A stretch of 64,000 nucleotides of DNA from Alnus glutinosa (Eukaryota; Streptophyta; Magnoliopsida; Fagales; Betulaceae), in the NCBI RefSeq assembly GCF_958979055.1, contig NC_084889.1, positions 8,797,761-8,861,760 of the forward strand, written 5' to 3'. A model generated the notes under the pieces. The model searched no databases, was not told the DNA's origin, and saw nothing but the letters and a program-made list of their open reading frames with translations. The translations under genes were made by a program, and so were the position numbers. Positions 9,607 to 21,160 of the stretch are shown here, piece after piece. How positions within the stretch are numbered: position 1 is the stretch's first letter; the number at the start of each line of letters is the position of its first letter.

Positions 9607-11946
9607 CTAGCTCACTGCCACACCTTGCTGATCTCCATCTTGTTGTTCCCTCTTAAGCTCAGCAGGAGGCAGAAAGCAATCCATGGACAAGCCACAAATA
9701 TTGAAATCAATCTCCTCAATCTTCCAGGTCTCCTCAATCTTCCGCTTGTGATTGTGCGCCTCTCCATACCTGTACAGCGTCGTGGCAGTCCAACCGCCAT
9801 GCGCTATGTTAATCCCATCAATGTATTTATAGTCCTGGATCATCGATTCCATGCTTGTTTCCCAAAACACGCTGTCACTCCCTTTGAGGGGCTTCATCCG
9901 CACTAGCTTCGTGTCCTCAAATTGGACGAGAAGCCCTGTGCGTTGGCTGAAATAGCCCCACACTGTGTGGTGGACGATTTCGGTGTTGGGTGTGCTTTGT
10001 CCTTTGAGGACGTGGGGGGCCGTCTCAATCTTGAGTATGAAACAATCTTCGTCGTTAATGGTTTTCTCTCCAATGCAGACCGCATCTAGGAACAGGTTAG
10101 CCGTGCACCTGGGATCTAATCCCTGTTGAGATCACACGTACAGCAAAAAGAACACATGTTAAATGCAAAGGATCGACAACATTTTGTGTAACATGGCATG
10201 TATATATGTGAGGTATGTCAAGTACTAAGATTATAAACAGCATTGATGGTGCCTGTAAGTACTACATAAGTCATTAAACTTCATTCCAATTTAATGAAGT
10301 AAACAACTTTTTATTTTTTTACTTAAATGCAATCCGCAATAGTTTTTCTTATTCTTTTTTTTCCTATACCATTTAAATGTTATTTAAATTACATGATAGG
10401 TGAAAGAGAGAAGAAAGAGAAACCATTTAAATATTGTTTCAAATAAATGTTAGAGAAATATGAGAGAAAATAGAAATTTTTTTTATTAAATAATGTCAAG
10501 AGAATCACTTTTGCTTCCCTACATATATCTAAGGTACAACTTTTGGGTAATTCCATTGATATTTTCTTAGATTAGGGAGCAACAAGGGACTTAGGAGCAA
10601 CAAGGAATGTAATGAACTTTAGGAAAGCTGTTGCTAGTACTTTTACCTCCATTAAAAAAAATTATTGGAGCTGAAGAGTGCTGAAACAAATAATCGATAT
10701 TCTCTCCCAATCTTACAATCTTTATCGTTAATTTTTGCAAATCAAATTATCAATGGAGTTAAGCCAAACTCATGTAACTCAAGAGTTCAAAACTGTGGCT
10801 GCTAATTTTTTACACGACTCGCGAACTCGATATGAACCTAACACGAAATTAGCGGGTTAAAATTGAAGGATTTGACCCGTTTAAGTAAATAAGTTAGGTC
10901 AAAGTTGACTTATATAGTTTTATAACCATGTCTCGATACGACCTAAATCTAACACACGACATTTAGGGTTAGCAATTTTTTACATGACTAGCAAACCCGA
11001 TAAGAAATTAGTAAGATATGATCGATCAACCTCTATCTATAATTTTTTTGTATAGAAAAACTATAGAGTTTCATTTTTACGTATGTCATAGCAACAGTTA
11101 AAAAGGAAGTATACATGGAGCAACATCTTCTGTAAAGATATCATATAAGTAGTTTACTAGAAAGATGTATGATGTATCAAAGCAAAATCTGGTTGAAAGA
11201 TTTGTATACCTGGAAGAGGCGGCGCAGGGGCCTTGGAGGGCCTTTATTAGCATGACAAGGTTGAGAGGAGGACTGATTCCAGGCCATCTTGCCATCGCTG
11301 CCTGCACTGACCTTGAAACCAGAAACAACCAATTCCAAGAACCACAAGTCCGGATTCTTCTGCCACAGCACGAATCCACCAATCTCACAGTTGCCTCTGG
11401 CGTGGACACTATCGTCGCCTTGGCACATTTCCGACCCGACCATCCTCACCTGTCCCACTGCATACATGCTGTTCACTGAATTTAATGCTGCTTGTCCTCC
11501 AGTGGCGGCTACGTACTGTTGTACTATATATTTGGCAGTAGAAGCTTCCTGTTCGTATATACAACAAAGTTGTTCATTACTTCTGATCGAAAAAAGTTGT
11601 TCATTACTTATCATTGAAGATAGTTACAAGTACGTAAACGATCGCAGAAAAAATCAATTGCAACCAATCTCTAAAATATCAGTAAGTTAAGACTGCAATA
11701 TAGGTCTTGTTTGGCAAAAACCGGTACAGAACATGCATGGTAATAAGTTGTTAATTTTGAAATTAGTAAAAAGTGATAATATGATATAAAGTAAAAAGAA
11801 TTTGTATAGAAAAGTAAAAAAAATTTGTATTGTAATGATTTTTTTTTATTTGAATAATAATAAAAAATTATTGATGTGGTATAAAAAGTAAAAAAAAAAG
11901 TGGGAATGTTTTGATGTTGATTGTTATTAGAAAATATGAAAAAGTG

Positions 11947-11982
<36 letters not shown>

Positions 11983-13152
11983 AAGAAGAAAGAAGTACAT
12001 AAACAGTAAAACACACTATTGTGTTCCGTTCAGGTTCTTGCCAAACAACCCCACAATCCCTGTAAATGTAGGAGGATAATGGTATAACATTTTTCATAGA
12101 AAATTTGGCTCTTTTGGTAACAATTTTTTTAGGGTAGTCTTTTGCTTTTTAACAAAATACAAAATAAATAAAAGTATTAACAAGCAACTCAATATAAAAT
12201 ACGAAAAATTATATTTACATTTATGTCACATCAGAATCAAAAAGTAAAAAGCACTATCTAAAAGTTTTGCCAAAAAAACTATTTGTCTCCTTTATTAAAT
12301 TGATCTTTTTGTCTAATTCCATAAGAATCTAGTTTTTTTTTTATGGAATTCATATAAAATTATAATTATACCATTTAAAAAAAAAAAAATTCAAAGGATG
12401 TTTTGCAGCCATTCCCTTACTTTGGGTGGAGCCATCCCCAACTGCAGCCACCCCCTTAAACATAGGTGGTAGAGCCGCCAGTGTTAGCCACTCTCAGGGT
12501 GGCTATGAGTCACATTTTTTCAAGTCTTTCAAAAAAAAAAAAAAGTATGATTATAAATTTATATTGACTTCGAACAAAAAATTAATGGAATATGTGCGTA
12601 ATTGGACAGACGGATCGATTCGATAACAGGACAAACTTAAAGTGTTAAAAGATATGAAAAAATAAAAACTCAAGAAATAATTTAATAAAAACTCAAAACT
12701 CATAGAGTAATATATAGTATTTTTTTCATTTAATTATAATTGATTTTATTACTCATAACATGCATGTGATACTGCTATAATTCCTTTGATATATACAACA
12801 TCATATGTTTTGTCTTTTTGAGGAAGCTAGAAGACAGGTTATTGCTTACAATAGAGCAATCTTTGATGGGTCGGGTTAGAGGTTGGTCCGGCAGGACCTG
12901 AAAAGGGATAAGAGGAGAACCAACAAGCTTTAGCAATGCCATAAACTCATTGCTTGATGCAGCTGCGAGATGTGATGACTTATCTACACCTTGAGCTTTC
13001 ATCAAAGCGCGCAAATTCTGCCAACGGACGGCGGCATTGTTGCCCATGCTGGTGAACATCTCCTCAGGTATGGGCACCTCCAGGACGGTCTCCAGGCCAT
13101 CTTCCTTATCAAAATTAGGACACATCTTCCTCATGGAAAGGGACAACCTCAT
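9607..13152 (-). CDS. DUF620 family protein, three exons
   Basis: Exons are 12850-13152 (101 codons), 11210-11548 (113) and 9607-10122 (171 plus stop TAG at 9607-9609), all joined in phase 0 at GT-AG junctions, giving 385 residues. Conserved family stretches are MRKMCPNFDKEDGLETVLEV and IPEEMF near the N-terminus, EASTAKYIVQQYVAATGGQ opening exon 2, FVLWQKNPDLWFLELVVSG, then GLDP and WGYFSQRTGLLVQFED in exon 3 and a C-terminal IEEIDFNICGLSMDCFLPP. This is the plant-specific DUF620 family, whose molecular role is unknown. No signal peptide or membrane span is evident. ATG 13150-13152 gives MRLSLSMRK; the in-frame ATG at 13132-13134 matches the usual family start better. Intron 2 carries a Tourist-like element. 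Confidence 0.9.
10790..11030. repeat. Fragment of a dispersed repeat in DUF620 intron
   Basis: It contains two related GCTAATTTTTTACACGACTC / GCAATTTTTTACATGACTAG segments and GGGTTAAAATTGAAGGATTTG. The wording resembles the interior of the hAT-like element at 45.7 kb (ACGAACCCG, ACACGA). It looks like an old truncated copy. Confidence 0.4.
11703..12052. mobile_element. Tourist-like MITE in DUF620 intron 2
   Basis: Terminal inverted repeats GGTCTTGTTTGGCAA and TTGCCAAACAACCCC flank an A/T-rich interior that matches the element at 36157-36462 over most of its length (for example AAGTTGTTAATTTT and GAATTTGTATA). The target duplication is imperfect (ATA/ACA). An uninterrupted run of more than 30 A residues sits near 11946-11980. 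The TIR type is that of PIF/Harbinger Tourist elements. Confidence 0.75.
12413..12510. repeat. GGTGG/CCACC-rich repeat fragment
   Basis: A short stretch alternating GGTGGAGCC and GCCACCCCC-type words. Similar text occurs at 14567-14680, 19556-19925 and 44100-44465, inside or beside transposons. Noncoding. Confidence 0.5.
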
Positions 13153-14367
13153 AATTAATATATATATATATAAATATATATGGAGCTAGGCACTGAGAGA
13201 AAAAGGAAAAAGAGGAAAGAGAAAAGGTAATCCTAAGCGAAAAACTGGAAAACCTTCCTCTTTCTCCCCTTAAACTGGAATCTGGGTGATTTTTGTGTGA
13301 AGATGGTGCAAATGAGAAGGAGGGGAGGGAGGGCTTTCTTGCCTAAGGTTCTCCTTGCGCGTAGGTGTCGTGTTGGCGCGGTTTTAGCGCACGTATATTT
13401 ATGGTTTCCTTTGTTTAAGGACCCTTCCACCACCTAATTCAGAACGGACCACAGATTAATAGGCCTAGGTTATGCTCCTTCTGTATGTAACCAACTGCGT
13501 AGAGCCATATACGATCATATATATATATATATTAATAGGGTACATTTGCTGAAGTTGGATTGTGTTGGTTCGTTTCATATCGGGAACTAGAGACACGACT
13601 GGGGGCTCGGGAGAGGCCCCCTTCTCCCGGTTTTGAAATTTGTGTATAGTTTGAGACGGAGCAAAAGCTCCATTCTCCTTATCTTTTATTTTAACATTAC
13701 TCGAAGCATATATGCCCAAAGGAAGATTCAAATTATCTTAAATTATACACAAATTTCAAAACTGGGACCCTAGCCCCTGTACTTGAAATCACGAAAAATC
13801 CTCCAACATATTGTATTGTCGGAGATGTGTTCTCTTTGGATTTGCTTAGACACCTGAAAAGACATTCTTTTACAACAAGCCACAATAAATTGAATGTAAA
13901 TTATTCAATTGTCGATAATTATTTGTTTGAATCGTAGATAATTATTTGTTTGAATCGTAAAAGATTCAAATAAGTGTTTTAGAATACTTGTTAAATTTAT
14001 TTAACTAAATAAAAATTGAATTGTCCAACTATTTATCCGGTTAGATGGGTTTCAGTCTGAAAAGTTATGAAAAAAATACAACATTTTTAAAAATTGTAAC
14101 CAAATATTAATTGTATATTAAAAAGTGTCATAAGGTTGTAGCAGTACGAGCACATCGTCTAGAAGCTTGAGTCTGGGCTCTCTTACTATTCTGTTGGCCC
14201 TACTTGTTGTTTGGGCGCTGGGTCCGGCAGATTGGCAATTAACTTTGGAGAACAGGCCCAAACTCAACCCGCAATAAACCCAATTCGAGCCGACCCAAGA
14301 TTTTTTTTTTATTTTACACGAAATTTCATACAATTAGCTTACCTCGAAAGATAAATTATATAAATAA
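13153..14367. other. Upstream region of the DUF620 gene; no gene seen
   Basis: It includes A/T-rich runs close to the DUF620 start (13155-13185, possible TATA on the minus strand) and an (AT)n run near 13518. Open frames on the minus strand at 13.2-13.7 kb have no recognisable domains. Confidence 0.5.
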
Positions 14368-14901
14368 GGCATTGTTTGGTTTGCAGAATACACTCCTAAA
14401 ATGAAATGGTTATTCCTATGGAATAGTCATTATTTTGTTTGGTCTTAAAAATATTCCTCTAAAAAATGAGAGGAATAACTATTTTATTGGGGTAAAGGCA
14501 ATATTTTTCAGAAGAAAAAAAAAACCATTTATTTTATTATTTTTTTTAAAAAAAACTAAACCCTTCACTGGTTGGCCGGTCAGCCCATATATGGGGCCAT
14601 GGGTGGTCGCCGCTTTTGAGGGTGGCACAGGCCACACCCAGAGACCTCTCCGGGGGTGGTTGTGGCCACCCATGGGTTTTCTCTCTTTTTTTTTTTCCTT
14701 TTTTTTTAATAATTTGATTTTCTTTTTTCTTTTTTAAATGTGAAATTTTTTTAGTAATTTTGATTAGATTCTAATTAAAATATACGAGTTCTTACCAAAC
14801 TAAAGAGTAGGAATAGCCATTTCATTCCACCGCCTTCTATTCCTATAAATAACTATTCATTTTTTCGAATGGAATAGTCATTTCGCAAACCAAACGAGGT
14901 C
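14368..14901. mobile_element. Tourist-like MITE, about 534 bp
   Basis: It begins GGCATTGTTTGGTTTGC and ends GCAAACCAAACGAGGTC, with a TAA on both sides (14365-14367 and 14902-14904), as expected for PIF/Harbinger insertion. Sub-terminal repeats (GGAATAGTCATT, GAATGGAATAGTCATT) are present on both arms. The centre holds a GGTGG/CCACC-rich patch. Confidence 0.78.
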
Positions 14902-14984
14902 TAAATCTTCTACACATCTCCGACACATTATTTTCAAATTCCTTATGAAATTTATCAGACCCACAAATTCAATAATGAATTTTA

Positions 14985-15290
14985 AATTTAAAGAGAAAAA
15001 ATACACATAATTCCATCAAACTACCACCTCATTGTCAATATCCTCCAAACTACTAATTTTGTTAATCTTTCCCTTAAACTACCGAAAAAATGTCAATACC
15101 CCCAATGACAAAAATACCATTTATAAAATTATTAAAATTAAAAAATCTAAAATAACAAAAAGTTATACAAAATATATATATATATATAATCGAGTCTTTA
15201 GACTTGCGCAGCCCAATGGCTTCTTTTCCTTAATTTTTTTAATTTGTTTTTTAGAAAGTTATTATTTTAGTTTTAGTTCTTCGAAATTAT
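14985..15290. mobile_element. Truncated copy of the 29.7-kb foldback family
   Basis: Its opening words (ACACATAATTCCATCAAACT, ACCTCATTGTCAAT, TTAAACTACCGAAAAAATGT, CCCCCAATGACAAAAAT) follow the left arm of 29657-30598 in the same order with substitutions. No right arm is found. Confidence 0.65.
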
Positions 15291-15334
15291 AATGACATAT
15301 TTGTTTTATTGAAAAAAAAATTAGAATAATGCTA

Positions 15335-15495
15335 TACACACTCTCACTTCTCTACATACATTTCTTTACATCTTTAGGTAGCTTTTAAAACGACCATTGG
15401 CTTTGATACGAATCTTTATTATATTTTAATCCAATGATAATTTTAAAAACCATCTAAAAATGTGAAAAAGTGAAAGTATGTGTAATATACTTTTA
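15335..15495. mobile_element. Short foldback element, diverged
   Basis: The left part TACACACTCTCACTTCT is mirrored by AGTGAAAGTATGTGTA on the right, and CTTTAGGTAGCTTTTAAAAC is mirrored by TTTTAAAAACCATCTAAA. The ends are eroded and no target duplication is visible. Confidence 0.45.
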
Positions 15496-15499
15496 CGCG

Positions 15500-17050
15500 A
15501 ATGATTTCTCGATCACGCAACGTGATAAATTATTAGGTTCTGAGGGAACCTAGACCTTTTAAATTCTGAGGAAACTTAGATCTTTTTCAAACACAAGGTT
15601 TGAGATTAATTCTGCTTGCTTCATTATTCCACTAATAACTCTTTAAATAAAGATTACATCATGAACTTCTGAGTGAAAGATAATACGAAGAGATAACTCT
15701 CCTAGATGATTTCACAATCATCATTCTACCAATTAACCAAGATAACAATAGACTCATAATGAAACAATAAAACATAAACTTAACACTCACGAAAGTATAC
15801 TCGAGACGTGGATAACTTCAACTAAACTAAATAATCAACTAAGTCTCAAACACTAAGACTATCAACCAAAAGGAAATATTGAAACATAAAACGACTAAAA
15901 AATTTTAAACCATTCAACAACAAGATAAGAAAAATATATGATAAAGACTCAACCAAGTAAGCAACGTAGAAGACTCCAAACTCCAAAGTACCGGCCAGTA
16001 GACTCCAACTCATGTAGAAGACTCCAACACATCCAATGAAATGTGATAGATCGAGAATCCGACATAGCTCGTCCATTTCCCAACGGATACTCAATGGTAT
16101 ATATGTGTTCTTTTTACCCCCGGATCGGAATTATTTTTACCACCAAATTCCAACCCTGAAGGAATCCAATAGCCAGCCGTACTAGTGTTAGTGGAGTAGG
16201 TCAAGACGCGTGTGCATTGTAGCAAGATCTCGTGTTCTGCCTTGTAGTATTTGTTTTGTTCATATGTCCGCGTGGGCACGCAATTGAACCTACCTGGCGG
16301 CAGGTTCTGACAATGTTTTGTCTTCTAAAATGCGTCTCAGGGGCTCGAGTGAAGACGAAAGGCAAAAATCAATGGTTCAATTGTGTCCTGGTTTGAATGT
16401 TTTTTTAACCAATCGCGTGGAATCTGTCAAAGCTGGGCTGTATACAACTTGTTTTCTTTCCCTGGAGTGGATTTGAGGTCTCCTTCAAATGTTTTTGTTT
16501 AAGTTTTTTGCCTTTTCCTGTCTTCTATCTTTTTTTTTTTTAATAGCATTCACACTGATTTATTTTGACTAATATATCGATATGCTAATTTAGGTTAAAA
16601 AAAAAATATTACCAACATTTGGCGTACGTACTACTTTAACATAAAATTTGGTGGGCTTCTATAGTGTTCACCATATACTCAACAAATGTTTAAACAATAA
16701 AATTCTATCATTCTCTTTTATCAATAAGTAAAGAATAAAAAATAAAAAATAAAAAAACAAATTCTTGATAAATAATATTTAAATATAATAGTGAAAGCTA
16801 ATAACTAAAATAGAGGAATGTAAATGCTTTAAGAAAGTGGGTAACTAAAAAAAGACAACAATAATTTTTAGGGAAAAGGCTAGAGGGCGTGGCGGCGTGC
16901 TAAGCTTGAAAACTTAAAAAGTGAAAAGATTGAGACGCTGTCCGGTTATTATATATATAACCGCAACCGGATACCCGATTATACGGTTGCGGTTATTTTC
17001 GATTTTTCGATTTTCTCGGTCACTGGTTATTTCCGGTTAATAATCGTCCC
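15500..17050. other. Intergenic DNA, no supported gene
   Basis: A+T-rich DNA. A minus-strand frame at 15.8-16.3 kb has no recognisable domain or splice context. Short GGTT/AACC palindromes near 16938-17045 look like a repeat fragment. Confidence 0.5.
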
Positions 17051-17054
17051 GCTT

Positions 17055-17585
17055 ACATATCCCTAGTCAATGTGTCCATAAACTACCAATTGTATCAATG
17101 TCCATCCCTAAACTACCAAAAAAAAAAAATGTCAATGTCCCCCTAAAGTCAACAAAAAGACAAAAATAATCCTAAAAAAAATTCAATAAGACAAATTTAT
17201 CCTTATAAATTCGGGGAAAAAAAGAAGGTAAAAACTAACGAATATTTTTTTGTAAAGAAAGAAAAGAAAAAGAAAAGGAAAAAACCGAGAAAAATTAGAA
17301 TCCAATGGGGTGGCCCAAACTAAAAATTATATAAAACAAAATCTTAAAAAAAAAAATGAAAATTTTTTTAAAAAATATATATATATAATTTTTTTGTTAT
17401 TGTTTTTATATCATTTTAAAAAAATTAATAATTTAATGAATAACATTTTTGTCATTATGGGACATTAACATTATTTGGTAGTTTATGAAGAATAATAACA
17501 TAATTGATAATTTGGAAGGCACGTTGACAATTGAGAGATAATTTAAGAAAAGTAATTATATTTTTCACTAATTTTTAGTGCAAAT
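17055..17585. mobile_element. Old copy of the 29.7-kb foldback family
   Basis: Left-arm words (ATAAACTACCAATTGTATCA, AATGTCCCCCTAAAGTCAA) are answered on the right by inverted words (TTTGGTAGTTTATGAAG, GTTGACAATTGAGAGATA). It is the same structure as 29657-30598 but more diverged and shorter. Confidence 0.68.
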
Positions 17586-17730
17586 GCTTTACGAACTGAT
17601 ATGAAAAATTGAAAATCTACTTATCTCATATCATTTCACAAATTGACAAAATTGACGCAGCAATTCATCCACACCAACCAATAAAATGTAGATCAGTACG
17701 TGATCAACGAACGACCCTTAATTTTTATAA

Positions 17731-17912
17731 GAGTAGTGATTGAATACCACCCAAAAATACAATTTTTTACCACTTTGTCTATGTGGCAAGGTGGTCCCCT
17801 ACATTAATTTATTTTTAAAAAATAAAAAAACTCAAAAAGTAGTGGGGACCACCTTGCCACATAGATAAGGTGGTGAAAAGTTGTATCTTTAGGTGGTATT
17901 CAATCATTACTC
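17731..17912. mobile_element. Mutator-like MITE with perfect 9-bp TSD
   Basis: A 182-bp near-palindrome. It begins GAGTAGTGATTGAATACCAC and ends GTGGTATTCAATCATTACTC, with inverted arms of about 75 bp. The 9-bp direct repeat TTTTTATAA flanks it exactly (17722-17730 and 17913-17921). A 9-bp duplication and a TIR starting with G fit Mutator-like elements. Confidence 0.88.
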
Positions 17913-18087
17913 TTTTTATAAACCCAACCGCCCCAGGTTGACCGGCATCAATCGAACACAACAGTCACCATGTACCTTTGGGAAATAAGCCAGCTCACTC
18001 TATTTTTTTATTTTTATCCAGTCAGATTTTCTATCAGGCTCGGTCATACTATTTTTTATTTTTTTTTCATGGCCGGCCTCTATGCAC

Positions 18088-18112
18088 TATATATATATAT
18101 ATATATATATTC
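18088..18112 (+). promoter_or_regulatory. (TA)n tract upstream of the OVATE gene
   Basis: An uninterrupted CTATATATAT-type run lies about 60-80 bp before the OVATE family start codon. It could act as, or contain, a TATA box, although this is close to the ATG and the run is also a microsatellite. Confidence 0.4.
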
Positions 18113-18168
18113 ATTATTCAGCCCTCATAAGCCCACTCACTCTCTCTCAAACAAAAACCATTTCAGTC

Positions 18169-19038
18169 ATGGCTAAACGTTTCAAGCTTAAATTTTCATT
18201 GCAATTCTGTCGTTTCAACCACCCTTCCACTCTCCCGGTAAATCCATCACCGGCAATTTACCGGCTGTCTCCGGTCAACACCAGAGCACTGGACATCGCG
18301 AACCCAAACCTCCCGGCCCCACCATCGACACCAGAACACCCTCCCTACAAACGCCACGTGTCTACGACGACCGTATCCGTCGGCTGCGGAAGCCGATCAA
18401 GATCGTGCAATCAGCACTTGCACAGCACCGTATCATCACCTGATTACACGCGGAAGAAAAAAGCTCAAGGGAATCAGAGTAGGTTTTGCAACGAAGGCGA
18501 AAGGAAGAAAGAAAGCGAAACAACGCTAAGCAAGGAGGGCAGTACAAGTATGTTTTACAACGACGGCGAGGAAGACGAAGAGAGCGAAAGCTTAATTCTT
18601 TCCTCGACAAGCTTCTCGATTAATGATTGGTCTCACGACTTCATCGACTCGGCGGAGACTGTGAGCGGAAAACCAACAGAGAAGGAAATGGATAACGTGA
18701 AGAATGCCAGGGGGCTGAGAAGATGCGAATCTATTGCGGCGAGCGCGTCGGCGTTGCGGCGGATGATAGCGAGTACGGTGCATGGGACGAAGGTGAGGGA
18801 GAGCTTTGCAGTGGTGAAAAGGACGGAGGATCCGTACGAGGACTTCAAGAGGTCGATGCTGGAGATGATATTGGAGAAGCAGATTTTCGAGACCAAGGAC
18901 TTGGAGGAGCTATTGCGGTGCTTTTTGTCTCTCAATTCGCGGTTGTATCACGGAGTTATCGTGGAGGCCTTCTCGGAAATTTGGGAGTTCTTGTTCTGTG
19001 ATTCACCTGATGACCACCGAGCTTCGCTGGGACTTTAA
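18169..19038 (+). CDS. OFP: OVATE family protein (transcriptional repressor)
   Basis: An intronless frame of 289 residues starting MAKRFKLKFSLQFCR; an open frame continues upstream, but this ATG follows a leader-like stretch and matches the usual OFP N-terminus. The C-terminal OVATE domain (about residues 215-276) is clear: VVKRTEDPYEDFKRSMLEMI, EKQIFETKDLEELLRCFLSL and NSRLYHGVIVEAFSEIWEFL. The middle is low-complexity, with acidic patches (GEEDEESES). OVATE proteins are plant nuclear repressors that interact with TALE homeodomain and TRM proteins and affect organ shape and secondary walls (established for the family). The exact subfamily number cannot be decided by eye. Confidence 0.93.
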   Translation: MAKRFKLKFSLQFCRFNHPSTLPVNPSPAIYRLSPVNTRALDIANPNLPAPPSTPEHPPYKRHVSTTTVSVGCGSRSRSCNQHLHSTVSSPDYTRKKKAQGNQSRFCNEGERKKESETTLSKEGSTSMFYNDGEEDEESESLILSSTSFSINDWSHDFIDSAETVSGKPTEKEMDNVKNARGLRRCESIAASASALRRMIASTVHGTKVRESFAVVKRTEDPYEDFKRSMLEMILEKQIFETKDLEELLRCFLSLNSRLYHGVIVEAFSEIWEFLFCDSPDDHRASLGL

Positions 19039-20510
19039 TTGCTCAAGCAAAATGAAATTTGATCTTTTTGGACCGTACTAGTACGACTGCTTACTATCTA
19101 TAGAATTACTTTTTCTTTTACATAGTTTTATTTATTTATTTTTGGCTAAGTTTCTCATTTGCGTAATAGACGTGGCTTGTGTTTTTAACTTTTAAGGGGT
19201 TTGTTGTTGTGATAAAATTTACTATTTGATGCTACTAGCAGAAAATGCCATGCATATCATTTGTGAAATAGACGTTGCTTGGACCAGGATTATTGATAAG
19301 GGCATTTTTGTAACTTTATATAGCTTGTGTTTTTGTTGCGATAAAATTTACTATTTATGTTTGTTAAAAGTAATTGGATAAGTGCGTTGTGATTTTAGTT
19401 TTAGAAGGTATTTTGACATGGCATGAAAGGGAGAAATATTTTTACAAATGTTTATATTTGAGAAAATGTTTTTTTATGGAATAAATGTGATTTTTTGAAC
19501 AAACCTCAAATAAATGTAGAATTATATCCTCCTTCATAAAAAATTAAAAAAGGAAAATGGTCGTTTGGCCACCCTCAATAGAGGAGAGGGGCCACCCTGA
19601 TCTAGTCAGGATGATGATGTGGCCACCTCAAGCAATACAAGAGTAGTCGCAGTGGCCAATGCCTTTTTGTGGTGGCTGCATGGCCATTTCAAACATATTG
19701 TGATGGCTATGTTTTCATCTCATGTTTGTTGTAGTGGCCACACGACCACAACTATGCAATCACCTTAGCCAGATCGAAGTGGCCATACAACCACCCCTAC
19801 CTATTTTTGGTGGGCAGGCAACCATCCAAGCCTACTGTGGTGCCTATGCAACCACCCCGATCTGGTCGAGGTGGCCACATAACGACCCCTCCCCTTATAG
19901 TTGCCACACAACCACTTTATTCATTTTTTTAAAAATTTAAATTTTTTTAAATAATAAGTTAACTCCTACCCAAAGGTAAAATTAGAATTTTAGGAAATGG
20001 GGGACAAAACTAAAAAAAAAAAAAAAAAAAAAATATTCACGGTAAAAATAATTTTTGGGAGGTCCATTTCATTAAAATACCTGAACTTTAAAAGAAAATT
20101 TCAAATTTTAATGATATTAAATTTTGGGGTGGCTTGGGACCCCCCAAGGTTCTGCTTTGCTCTTACCCTTTCAAAAATTAAACACTTGTTTTGTTAAAAT
20201 ATTATTATAATAAGGTAAGAATACAGCTTTATAGAAAGTACTTTGTATTTTGAAAATGTCTGTATTTTGAGTTGTTTGCTAATTAATGCATTTGAAAAGA
20301 GTGAAAAATTCAAACTGAAAATAGAAAACAAGAATTAACAGCAAACATAGCCAATTTGTATTTGGTATCAACAATTGACTTCACCCGTAATGGCATTAAT
20401 CTTGGTGCGTCATTAATCTTGGTGCATGACGCCACGCTGATGGGTTTTATGTGACACTAAGTCACTAACATAATAACTTGTAGTGTATAGTATGGTCTTA
20501 TAATTACCTA
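19039..20510. other. Downstream of OVATE gene; repeat-rich, no gene
   Basis: It holds 3' flanking DNA, a GGTGG/CCACC-rich patch (listed separately) and an A-run near 20013. No coding exon is supported. Confidence 0.55.
19556..19925. repeat. GGTGGCC/GGCCACC-rich degenerate repeat
   Basis: Irregular units built on GTGGCCACACGACCAC-like words alternate orientation over about 370 bp. Comparable text occurs in the interior of the Mutator-like element at 43849-44753. No terminal repeats could be fixed. Confidence 0.6.
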
Positions 20511-20694
20511 GAGGAATGCTAGAGTTCCTTCTAGTGTTCTTCTGGTGTTCATCTGAAATGACATAAATGTAATAAAAAAAATTACTTCTAAGTGTTTTTA
20601 GATGATATGGATGCAATTTTTTAAATTTTTTATTACATTTATATCCTTCCAGATGGACATAAGAAGAACACTAAAAAGAATTCTAGCATTCCTC
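20511..20694. mobile_element. Mutator-like MITE with perfect 9-bp TSD
   Basis: It begins GAGGAATGCTAGAGTTCCTT and ends with the matching AAGAATTCTAGCATTCCTC. The exact 9-bp direct repeat AATTACCTA flanks it (20502-20510 and 20695-20703). Length 184 bp, near-palindromic. The family differs from 17731-17912 but the structural class is the same. Confidence 0.88.
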
Positions 20695-21160
20695 AATTAC
20701 CTAATACACAGACACAGAAAGTATCCAAGATTCCAGTGGTTTTAGTGTAGAATTTTGATTCACTGGTGAGGAATGTAAAGGGTCAAGTGAAATATTGGGA
20801 TTTATATTCTATTCTCTTTGTATGAATTAATAATTTGCAAAAGTTGATAAAAGATCAACCACTGAGATCGATACTAAAACAAATCTTCAACTAGTAATTA
20901 TTTTTTCCAAAAATCAACAATCCCTTCATGTTAATGTTTAGTTCCCTTCACACGGATACAGTACAGTGCATATCAATGGAAATATGAACAAGAATAAGAC
21001 TGTTACCGGAACAGGAGATCGATATTGCTGCTTCAGGCCTGCCTCAAAACTTTTATGCAGCAGACGTATGGTACACTATCCTCCATAACAAGCGATTTCC
21101 CTTTGGCTCTATCTAAGAGATACCAAAAATGTAATTTTACAACAATCAAGTGTCTCTAAG

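Noticed and set aside
9562-9906. 114-codon plus-strand frame
   Set aside because: Antisense to exon 3 of the DUF620 gene, whose conserved residues are clear on the minus strand.
11671-12000. Minus-strand frame rich in Phe and Tyr
   Set aside because: It is the translation of the A-run and A/T-rich body of a Tourist-like element.
18362-18935. Minus- and plus-strand frames overlapping the OVATE gene
   Set aside because: The main frame carries the OVATE domain; the others have no domain and are shadows.
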